From Collinsella sp. AF23-2 (GTDB lineage: Bacteria > Actinomycetota > Coriobacteriia > Coriobacteriales > Coriobacteriaceae), in contig NZ_QRVG01000001.1 of NCBI RefSeq assembly GCF_003459245.1, positions 248,001 to 312,000 on the forward strand: a stretch of DNA of 64,000 nt, written 5' to 3'. Positions 58,046 through 64,000 of the stretch are shown piece by piece. How positions within the stretch are numbered: the stretch's first letter is position 1; each line of letters opens with the position of its first letter. Both the position numbers and the translations under genes were made by a program. A model generated the notes under the pieces. It did not search any database. It was not told the origin of the DNA and saw nothing but the letters and a program-made list of their open reading frames with translations.

Positions 58046-58215
58046 AATAAAAACCACCCCCCACGTTACGAAAATGAACCCACCTAAAACAGGTGGGTGC
58101 CCTCATCGACTGTTCCAGCGTCCTTAACAACGAAGGATACCTGTACTAGGTACGACTGTGTGGGCTCCCTAAATAAACGCGACGGTTCACCCAGTTGCTC
58201 CGCGGGGGGCGGAAT
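58046..58215 (-). ncRNA. Candidate 6S-like RNA (ssrS)
   Basis: About 170 nt on the minus strand. The ends pair as CCGCCCCCCGC (58202-58212) with GTGGGGGGTGG (58054-58064), 11 bp with two G-U, followed by a TTTTTATTT run at about 58046. A second stem GTGAACC/GGTTCAT lies inside. The 3' side of the central open region holds an 8-bp hairpin (58078-58098), and GCCC/GGGC closes the apical part. This closing stem, asymmetric bubble and apical arm are the plan of 6S RNA. A -10-like TATGAT (58222-58227) is placed to start transcription near 58215. SRP RNA and tmRNA motifs are absent. The identity is a structural judgement. Confidence 0.5.
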
Positions 58216-58364
58216 ACCTACATCATAAAGCGGCACTTTATCGATTCCAGTCTTGACATTACAAAAATCGTGTCGGACGATTACGGCGCCTTGGGCTCGA
58301 GCCGTCTGTGCGGTTGGTCCCTTTACGTTTGAGCTGCTGAATCGTTGTTTTGGAGCATGTTTTT

Positions 58365-59303
58365 ATGCCGACGCCGTTGACCGAACTTTTTTCGCCCGCC
58401 TGCCATTTGTGTCCGCGCCGTTGCGGTGCGGTGCGCGACGAGGGTGCGCACGGCGTATGCGGTGCCGATGACACGCTCAAGGTGGCCCGCGCGGCGCTTC
58501 ATATGTGGGAGGAGCCGCCTATCTCGGGCGAGGCCGGTTCGGGCACGATCTTCTTTAGCGGCTGCTCGCTCAAATGTATCTATTGCCAGAACCACGAGAT
58601 CTCGACGGGCAATTTTGGGCTTGAGATTTCGCCCGAGCGCCTGGTCGAGATTATGCTGGAGCTGCAGGACCAAGGTGCCAATAACATCAATCTGGTGACG
58701 GCGACGCATTATGCTCACCTGCTGCCGGCCGCGATTGCCGCAGCTCGGGAGCGCGGACTGGTCATTCCAATCGTCTACAACACGAGCGGTTATGAGCGTG
58801 CGAGTGCCGTGGCGGCGCTCGGCGATTTGGTCGACGTGTGGCTTACGGACTTTAAATATGCCGATGCCGGGCTTGCGCAGTCGCTTTCTCATATTAAGGA
58901 CTACCCGCGCGTGGCCGTGTCGGGTCTGGCCCAGATGGCGCGCGAGATTGAGCGCCGCGGGGGAGAGCTGGTAGACGAGGACGGGCTCATGAGGCGCGGC
59001 ATAATCGTGCGTCATCTGGTGCTGCCGGGGCATGCGGACGATTCGTGCCGCGTGTTGGACCTGGTGTGGCAGACGGTGGGCGACGTGCCGATCTCGGTCA
59101 TGAACCAGTACACGCCCAATGCCCTCATGCGCGAACAAGGCGGCGACCTGGCGCGCGCCGTGACGCGCGAGGAGTACGAGCAGGTGCTCGACCATGCCGA
59201 CGACCTGGGCTTTACGACGATGTTTTGGCAAGAAGGCGGCGCGGTAGACGAGAGCTTTACCCCGGCGTTCGACACCACCGGCGTCCTCACCAGCGCAAAG
59301 TAG
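58365..59303 (+). CDS. Radical SAM protein, PflA-like (AmmeMemoRadiSam-type)
   Basis: A 312-residue radical-SAM enzyme. An N-terminal cysteine set (CHLCPRRCGAVR, GVCGADD) resembles the extra iron-sulfur motif of PflA-like proteins, and the core CSLKCIYCQNHEIS supplies the CxxxCxxC cluster site, followed by EISPERLVEIM and VYNTSGYE. It is thought to activate a glycyl radical enzyme or to modify a protein. The ATG at 58365 has GGAG nine bases before; an upstream TTG at 58350 is possible. No glycyl radical partner lies in the window. Confidence 0.85.
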   Translation: MPTPLTELFSPACHLCPRRCGAVRDEGAHGVCGADDTLKVARAALHMWEEPPISGEAGSGTIFFSGCSLKCIYCQNHEISTGNFGLEISPERLVEIMLELQDQGANNINLVTATHYAHLLPAAIAAARERGLVIPIVYNTSGYERASAVAALGDLVDVWLTDFKYADAGLAQSLSHIKDYPRVAVSGLAQMAREIERRGGELVDEDGLMRRGIIVRHLVLPGHADDSCRVLDLVWQTVGDVPISVMNQYTPNALMREQGGDLARAVTREEYEQVLDHADDLGFTTMFWQEGGAVDESFTPAFDTTGVLTSAK

Positions 59304-59313
59304 CGCGTTCGCC

Positions 59314-59392
59314 GATGATTTTTCTGGGACGGGGATTATAAAATCATTCGGTACACAATGTTTTTTTAATCCCCGTCCCAGAAAAATCATCG
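59314..59392. repeat. GGGACGGGGATT repeat, two head-to-head copies
   Basis: A unit at 59314-59347 (GATGATTTTTCTGGGACGGG at the left) is followed 20 bases later by its inverted copy at 59368-59392. Together they can form a long hairpin that, with TTTTTTT near 59361, may stop transcription of the radical SAM gene. Confidence 0.85.
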
Positions 59393-59456
59393 AGAGGATC
59401 GCCTGCTCGAAAAGTTGTCAAAATAGCCGCGCCCCAAAAAGACTGATTATTGGGCG

Positions 59457-59484
59457 TTGACAGTTGGCGAGCCGTAGGTAAAAT
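59457..59484 (+). promoter_or_regulatory. Promoter of tRNA-Ala
   Basis: A consensus -35 TTGACA (59457-59462), a 16-base spacer, and a -10 TAAAAT (59479-59484). The tRNA begins 14 bases after the -10 box, so transcription starts a few bases before the mature 5' end. Confidence 0.8.
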
Positions 59485-59497
59485 ATCGACTTGTCCT

Positions 59498-59570
59498 GGG
59501 GACGTAGCTCAGTTGGGAGAGCGCTGCCGTCGCATGGCAGAGGCCGAGGGTTCGACTCCCTTCGTCTCCA
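59498..59570 (+). tRNA. tRNA-Ala (anticodon CGC)
   Basis: Acceptor GGGGACG pairs with CGTCTCC and contains the G3-U70 wobble that identifies alanine tRNAs. The D arm is GCTC/GAGC, and the anticodon arm CTGCC/GGCAG has loop GTCGCAT with anticodon CGC for GCG codons. The T arm is GAGGG-TTCGACT-CCCTT. The discriminator is A73 and the CCA tail is not encoded. All 73 bases were traced by eye. Confidence 0.95.
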
Positions 59571-59584
59571 CCCTTGGGTTTGAT

Positions 59585-59616
59585 AAGCCGCTGACATTGT
59601 GTCGGCGGCTTTTTTT
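59585..59616 (+). terminator. Rho-independent terminator after tRNA-Ala
   Basis: AAGCCGCTGACA pairs with TGTCGGCGGCTT, with one mismatch around TTG, followed directly by a run of seven Ts. It ends 19 bases before the next gene. Confidence 0.9.
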
Positions 59617-59634
59617 AAAAGAAAGGGCTGTACC

Positions 59635-60093
59635 ATGGCCGAGCTTGAGTCCCAACCACTGTCTGCCGAGGAACGCGCCGAGTTGGAAGAGCTCCGCGCC
59701 GAGAAAGCTCGTCGCGAGGCCCAGGAAGAGGCACGCCGCGAGCGTGAGGAGTTGGCCGCCCTGCGTGCCGAGCGCGAGAAGGCCGAGGAGGCCGCTGCGA
59801 AGGTTGCATCCGAGCCCAAGCCCGCGCCCGCACCCAAGCCCGCTGCTGCGAAGCCTGCACCTGCCGCGCCCAAACCTCAGCCTAAAAAGGCCGCTCGTCC
59901 CAAGTCCGTCGATCCCAAGCCGAGCCGTGACGAGATGAGCTTTGCCCAGCGCATGGTTACCTCCAAGGAGCCTGCGGGTGAGAACGAGATCCCCGGTATG
60001 GCGCCGGCTCAAAAAATCATCATTGTCCTTGCCCTCATCGCGTTTGTCATCTTTATGGGCTACACGATCCTGACCAGCATGGGCCTGCTTTAG
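59635..60093 (+). CDS. Small tail-anchored coiled-coil/Pro-Ala-rich protein
   Basis: A 152-residue protein. Residues 8-62 are a charged coiled coil (AEERAELEELRAEKARREAQ and onward), 63-95 are an alanine-proline-lysine spacer (KPAPAPKPAAAKPAPAAP), and the last 25 residues form one membrane helix (IIIVLALIAFVIFMGYTI). This design recalls that of the larger protein at 4399-6162, but the sequences are not evidently homologous. The ATG at 59635 follows GAAAGGG. A role in envelope organisation is possible but not shown. Confidence 0.7.
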   Translation: MAELESQPLSAEERAELEELRAEKARREAQEEARREREELAALRAEREKAEEAAAKVASEPKPAPAPKPAAAKPAPAAPKPQPKKAARPKSVDPKPSRDEMSFAQRMVTSKEPAGENEIPGMAPAQKIIIVLALIAFVIFMGYTILTSMGLL

Positions 60094-60174
60094 CCTGTTC
60101 GCGCTGGGCTCCATGCCCGCACGCCCGCCTCGCCAACCCTCAACCTCTGCACAACGCATCCGAAAGGTCGCCCC

Positions 60175-61680
60175 ATGGCTTTGACCGACATCTCGCATCC
60201 CACCGACATTGCAATGCTCACTGATCTGTACGAACTCACTATGGCCCAGGGCCTGTGGGAGAGCGGCAAGGCCAATGAGCAGGGTTGCTTTACGGCGTTT
60301 TACCGCGACCATCCCTTCGGCAGCGCGTATGCCGTCATGTGCGGCACCGCCGAGCTGCCCGAGCTTGTCGAGAATCTGCGCTTTACGCCCGAGGATATCG
60401 ACTACCTCGCCTCGCTCCAGGCCCCGGCCGGCGGCGCGATGTTCAAGCCTGGATTCCTCGACTACCTGCGCGATTTTCGTGCGCATGTAAACATCGACGC
60501 CGTGCCCGAGGGCGAGCTCGTCTTTCCGCGCGAGCCCATGGTTCGCGTCACCGGCCCCGCGCTGGAGTGCCAGCTGCTCGAGACGGCGCTGCTCAACATC
60601 GTTGGGTTCCAGACGCTTGTCGCCACCAAGACGGCGCGCGTGGTGCTGGCGGCGGACGGCCGTCCCGTTGCCGAGTTTGGCCTGCGCCGCGCTCAGGGTC
60701 CCGATGGCGGCTTGGCCGTCGCGCGCGCGAGCTACGTTGCCGGCTGCTCCTCTACGTCCAATGTGCTCGCCGGCCGCCGCTACGGTATTCCCGTCTTTGG
60801 CACGCATGCGCACAGCTGGGTGATGAGCTTCGATTCCGAGCTCGAGGCCTTCCGCGCCTTTGCCAAGTCGAGCCCCAAGAACTGCACGCTGCTCATCGAC
60901 ACCTATGACGTGCGCGAGGGCTGTGAACATGCCATTACGGTTGCCAAGGAGATGGAAGCGGTGGGCGAGCGCCTGTCGGCCATTCGCATCGACTCCGGCG
61001 ACCTCGCCAAGCTCTCAAAGTATGTGCGCGGCCGTTTTGATGCCGAGGGCCTGCCCTATGTGGGGATCTCGGTTTCTAACGATTTGGATGAGTACACGAT
61101 TCAGTCCCTGCTCGACCAGGGCGCGCCCATCGACAGCTTTGGCGTGGGCACCAAACTCGCGACCTGCTATGACCAGCCGGCGCTGGGCGGCGTGTACAAG
61201 CTTTCCGCCCGCCGTGCGAGCGAGGCAGATCCATGGACGCCGGTGGTCAAGCTCTCTGAGCAGCCATACAAGCGCACGATCCCGGGTGTGCAACGCGTGC
61301 GCCGTTATTACGACGGCTTTGGCGGCCCGGTCTGCGACATGATTTATGACGAGGACCATCTGGCAGGGGAGGGCGCCGCGCGCGGCAATACCCTTGTGGC
61401 CGTGAACGATGCCGCCCTGGTGACCGACGTGTCCGAACTCGAGTATCGCGAGCTGCTGGTGCCGATCGTGCGCGATGGCAGTGCGGTGGCTCCGCGTGAG
61501 AGCATCCAGGACGCGCGCGAGCGCTGTGCTTGGGCGCTCGACCATCTGGACGCAGCTTTCAAGCGCTTCCTGTACCCGCAGACCTATGTGGTGGGTATGG
61601 AGCAGGGCCTGGCTCAGGTGCGCGACGAGCTCGTGCGTAAGAACATGGCCGCGGCCTCTGCCTTTCCCTGGGCTCACTAA
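60175..61680 (+). CDS. pncB: Nicotinate phosphoribosyltransferase
   Basis: The enzyme joins nicotinate to PRPP in the salvage route to NAD. Its 501 residues match the family: MLTDLYELTMAQG at the start, NIVGFQTLVATKTARV, FGLRRAQGPDGG, FGTHAHSWVM with the catalytic histidine, and IRIDSGDLAKLSK for the phosphate site; FGVGTKLATC follows. GAAAGG lies before the ATG. It is separated from proB by 79 bases and could be cotranscribed with it. Confidence 0.95.
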   Translation: MALTDISHPTDIAMLTDLYELTMAQGLWESGKANEQGCFTAFYRDHPFGSAYAVMCGTAELPELVENLRFTPEDIDYLASLQAPAGGAMFKPGFLDYLRDFRAHVNIDAVPEGELVFPREPMVRVTGPALECQLLETALLNIVGFQTLVATKTARVVLAADGRPVAEFGLRRAQGPDGGLAVARASYVAGCSSTSNVLAGRRYGIPVFGTHAHSWVMSFDSELEAFRAFAKSSPKNCTLLIDTYDVREGCEHAITVAKEMEAVGERLSAIRIDSGDLAKLSKYVRGRFDAEGLPYVGISVSNDLDEYTIQSLLDQGAPIDSFGVGTKLATCYDQPALGGVYKLSARRASEADPWTPVVKLSEQPYKRTIPGVQRVRRYYDGFGGPVCDMIYDEDHLAGEGAARGNTLVAVNDAALVTDVSELEYRELLVPIVRDGSAVAPRESIQDARERCAWALDHLDAAFKRFLYPQTYVVGMEQGLAQVRDELVRKNMAAASAFPWAH

Positions 61681-61759
61681 TTCCTTGGGCGGTAGGGGCG
61701 AGTCACGCTTCCCTGGCCGCCGGCTCGGCCGTTCGCTGAACAGTTGATTGGTTTGACGT

Positions 61760-62887
61760 ATGACGACTTCTTATAAAACGATGGTGGTAAAGATCGGTTC
61801 GTCCACGGTGGTGGGCGCCGACGGCAAGGTCAACCGCGCCTTTATCGGCGGGCTTGCCGACCAGGCCGCAGCGCTGCGCGAGCTTGGCTGGCGCCTGATC
61901 GTGGTGAGCTCGGGCGCCATTGCCTGCGGCTATCCCGTGCTGGGCTTCGACCGTAAGCCGGTCGGCGACCTGCCGAGCCTGCAGGCCTGCGCCTCGGCCG
62001 GTCAGTGCATCATCTCGTCGGCCTACGACGAGGAGTTCCATGCGCGCGACCTGCTCACCTCGCTCGTGCTGCTCACGCGTCACGACACGGCGCGCCGCAC
62101 GTCCTACCTGCACGCGCGCGACGCCCTGCTTCGCCTGGTGGAGCTCGGCGTGGTGCCGGTCGTCAACGAGAACGATACCGTCACCGTCGATGAGATCAAG
62201 TTTGGCGACAACGACACGCTGGCGGCGCTTGTGAGCTGCCTGGTTTCTGCCGATCTGTGCGTGACGCTCTCGGACATCGATGGCCTCTACACCGCCAATC
62301 CGCATGAGGATCCGACGGCCGAGTTTATCCCGGTCGTGCATAAGATCGATGCCAAGATTATCGCCTCGGCGGGCGATTCTTCCACATCGGTGGGTACGGG
62401 CGGCATGATCACCAAGATTCGCGCGAGCCGCATTCTCATGACGGCGGGCATTCAAAGCGTGATTTGCTCGGGCGAGGAGCCCGATGCGCTCGTGCGTCTG
62501 GCCCGCGGCGAGAGCGTGGGTACGCTGTTCGATCCGCCGGCGGAGCGCCTGGACATTGCGCCGCGCAAGTTGTGGATTGCACTGGGCGACAAGGCACACG
62601 GCTCGGTGACGGTCGATGACGGCGCCGCGAAGGCGCTGGTCAGCCGCGGATCGTCGCTGCTCGCGGTGGGTATTCGCGAGGTCGATGGCCAGTTTGCCGA
62701 GGGCGATGTGCTCGACGTGTGCGACCCGAGCGGCATGGTTGTCGCCCGCGGTATCGCCGAGGCCGATTCGGACGTGCTGGAGCTTGCCGCCGGCCGCCGC
62801 CAGGACCAGATTGCCGGCAACCGTCTACTGGCAGACCTAGCCGAGAAGCCCGCAATCCATAGGGACAACTTGATAGTGTTTGCATAA
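61760..62887 (+). CDS. proB: Glutamate 5-kinase
   Basis: ProB phosphorylates glutamate as the first step in proline synthesis. The 375-residue protein has the amino-acid kinase domain (MVVKIGSSTVVG, LIVVSSGAIACGY, NENDTVTVDEIKFGDNDTLAAL, LSDIDGLYTANP, STSVGTGGMITKI) and a C-terminal PUA domain from about residue 280 (GAAKALVSRGSSLLAVGI). ProA is not in the window. No clear ribosome-binding site precedes the ATG. A terminator follows. Confidence 0.94.
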   Translation: MTTSYKTMVVKIGSSTVVGADGKVNRAFIGGLADQAAALRELGWRLIVVSSGAIACGYPVLGFDRKPVGDLPSLQACASAGQCIISSAYDEEFHARDLLTSLVLLTRHDTARRTSYLHARDALLRLVELGVVPVVNENDTVTVDEIKFGDNDTLAALVSCLVSADLCVTLSDIDGLYTANPHEDPTAEFIPVVHKIDAKIIASAGDSSTSVGTGGMITKIRASRILMTAGIQSVICSGEEPDALVRLARGESVGTLFDPPAERLDIAPRKLWIALGDKAHGSVTVDDGAAKALVSRGSSLLAVGIREVDGQFAEGDVLDVCDPSGMVVARGIAEADSDVLELAAGRRQDQIAGNRLLADLAEKPAIHRDNLIVFA

Positions 62888-62889
62888 AG

Positions 62890-62937
62890 AGAGGCAGCGC
62901 TGCGGCTCGTTTTGCCAGCAGTGCTGCCTCTCCTTTT
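62890..62937 (+). terminator. Rho-independent terminator after proB
   Basis: AGAGGCAGCGCTGC (62890-62903) pairs with GCAGTGCTGCCTCT (62918-62931), one G-T pair in 14, followed by CCTTTT. Confidence 0.85.
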
Positions 62938-62986
62938 CCGGCACTTGGGGACGTTTCTATTGTGCCGGCAGGTGGGGACACTCCTT
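62938..62986. repeat. TTGGGGACGTTTC / GCCGGCA repeat
   Basis: GGCACTTGGGGACGTTTCTA, then GTGCCGGCAGGTGGGGACAC, followed by TCCTT; nearly the same as 25845-25885 and part of 50239-50310. It abuts the stop of the hydrolase gene on the minus strand. Confidence 0.75.
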
Positions 62987-62988
62987 TG

Positions 62989-64000
62989 CTAGAAGATTCG
63001 GCGCAGGTCTCCGCGGTTGAGGGACTCGTCGAAGAGGTGCTTGAATACCACACTGCCGTGCAGGCCGTCGTGCTCGAACTCGTTGGTTACCCAGGCGTGC
63101 GAGTTGCCCACGCGGCTGAGCGTGTCGAGCTGCAGACTCGAATCGACGTACATGTCATCGAAGTACACCGCGGCCTGGAGCGGCACCTCGTTGCAGGCCA
63201 GGCGCTGCGGGTCATAGATCTTGTCCCAGCTGGTGTCTTCCATCAGCAGGTCCATGGCGGGCTTGAAGGGCTTGAGCTCGGGCATCTGCTCGAACATCCA
63301 CGGGAACATGGCCTCGCCGGTAAACATGAGCGGGCGCGCGAGGGTGTCGAACTCGGCGTGGTGTGCCTTCTCTTCAGCTGCGGCCCAGCCAATGGGCATA
63401 GTGTCACCGTCGGCGTATATGAACTCCTGCAGCGTCCAGTACAGCGGATTCGTGCGCGTGTTGGTGCGCTCGAAGGCGCGCATCAAAAAGCTGTCGGATA
63501 CCGAGGAGCCGCAGCTCAGCGTACCGTCGCCTGTAACAAACGCGTGATCGATAATCCAATGCATGCGCTCAAAGCTCGGCTTCATGCCAAAGTCGCTGCC
63601 CATGAGCTGTAGGCGCTCGACCGTCATTGGCGAGCCGTCGGGCAGTACGGGCTTCTGAGCCTCGAGCGCATCGGCCAGGGCTGCCACGCGCTCGACATCG
63701 GCGGGGTAACGGTCGTAATACTGCTGCGTCTTGGCGGCCATGCGCGGGAAGGTGTGCGCGTAGACCTCGCTGGCGCTCGCCGGCACGTGCGGAATGCCGC
63801 CGCAGGTAAAGCTTGCCGCCACGCCCTCGGGGAAGAGCGACAGATAGCTCAACGTCAAAAAGCCGCCGTAGCTCTGCCCGAGTGTGACCCAGGGCTTGCC
63901 GCCAAAGCCCACCAGGCGCAGGTACTCAAAATCGCGCACGATGGAGCTGGCGAGGTGACGCTTGAGGAAGTCCGCCTGCGAGCGGGCCGCATCGGAGCCT
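62989..64000 (-). CDS. Alpha/beta-hydrolase, proline iminopeptidase type (5' end beyond window)
   Basis: The open frame runs off the right edge of the window, so the start is not visible; 336 codons are. The nucleophile elbow is GQSYGG, preceded by VRDFEYLRLVGFGGKPWVTL, and an FTCGGIPHV segment follows, as in long proline iminopeptidases (S33). The conserved FTGEAMFPWMFEQMPEL and the C-terminal SRVGNSHAWVTNEFEHDGL, with a likely catalytic histidine, also fit. It is convergent with proB. The substrate, N-terminal proline or another residue, is unproved. Confidence 0.85.
   Translation of the reverse strand, partial: GSDAARSQADFLKRHLASSIVRDFEYLRLVGFGGKPWVTLGQSYGGFLTLSYLSLFPEGVAASFTCGGIPHVPASASEVYAHTFPRMAAKTQQYYDRYPADVERVAALADALEAQKPVLPDGSPMTVERLQLMGSDFGMKPSFERMHWIIDHAFVTGDGTLSCGSSVSDSFLMRAFERTNTRTNPLYWTLQEFIYADGDTMPIGWAAAEEKAHHAEFDTLARPLMFTGEAMFPWMFEQMPELKPFKPAMDLLMEDTSWDKIYDPQRLACNEVPLQAAVYFDDMYVDSSLQLDTLSRVGNSHAWVTNEFEHDGLHGSVVFKHLFDESLNRGDLRRIF

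Noticed and set aside
58046..58215. SRP RNA or tmRNA as explanation of the structured non-coding stretch.
   Set aside because: The conserved GGAAGGAAGCAGCC-like loop of SRP RNA and the tRNA-like ends of tmRNA are missing.

Overview
The window is a gene-dense stretch of high-GC Gram-positive chromosome. The gene set (queuosine genes, pst operon, prolidase-type M20 peptidases, DegV proteins, many short dispersed palindromes whose cores read GGGGACAGGCACC, GGGACGGGGATT or TTGGGGACGT) and the strong GC preference at third codon positions suggest a gut Coriobacteriia member, most likely Collinsella or a close relative. That assignment is inference; no rRNA is present to confirm it.

Layout. 0-10 kb: a truncated methionyl-tRNA synthetase-like gene, a DUF3267 membrane metalloprotease, and the queuosine tRNA-modification genes queH, queA and tgt, interrupted by a large tail-anchored coiled-coil protein and a short-chain dehydrogenase resembling bile-acid 12-alpha-hydroxysteroid dehydrogenases. 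Downstream of queA and of the dehydrogenase lie two copies of a structured element whose four helices show compensatory base changes. 10-16 kb is an accessory island: a DinJ/YafQ toxin-antitoxin pair, a 1003-residue primase-helicase-PLD-like protein of the TOTE conflict-system type, a MITE-like element and a complete IS256-family insertion with 28-bp inverted repeats and an 8-bp target duplication.

16-26 kb: DegV, HAD phosphatases, an M20 dipeptidase, the pstSCAB phosphate importer and an ABC-F ATPase. 26-30 kb: a DtxR-like regulator and a zinc/cadmium-type efflux operon (ArsR/SmtB regulator, free-standing HMA metallochaperone, P-type ATPase) with three matching operator-like sites. 30-40 kb: two paralogous proteins with a nuclease-like signature (29.8-31.0 and 39.2-40.3 kb), an exonuclease, a ten-helix metal exporter, small conserved enzymes and two tandem histidine phosphatases. 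40-45 kb: serine biosynthesis (serC, serA), then a MazG-like gene overlapping a GIY-YIG/DUF2075 gene that is broken by two in-frame stop codons. 45-56 kb: a K+/H+ antiporter, a phosphatase, a flippase split by one in-frame stop, ATP-dependent PEP carboxykinase, MarR, DegV and MGMT-like genes separated by near-identical palindromes, and trpS. 56-64 kb: an undecaprenyl-phosphate sugar-1-phosphate transferase, a probable 6S-like RNA, a radical-SAM activase-like protein, tRNA-Ala(CGC), a small tail-anchored protein, pncB, proB and a partial proline-iminopeptidase-type hydrolase.

Most genes carry clear AAGGAG-type ribosome-binding sites, which fixed most starts. The exceptions (the primase-helicase gene and both nuclease-like genes) also look more AT-rich than their neighbours, which suggests horizontal acquisition; base composition was judged by eye, not computed.
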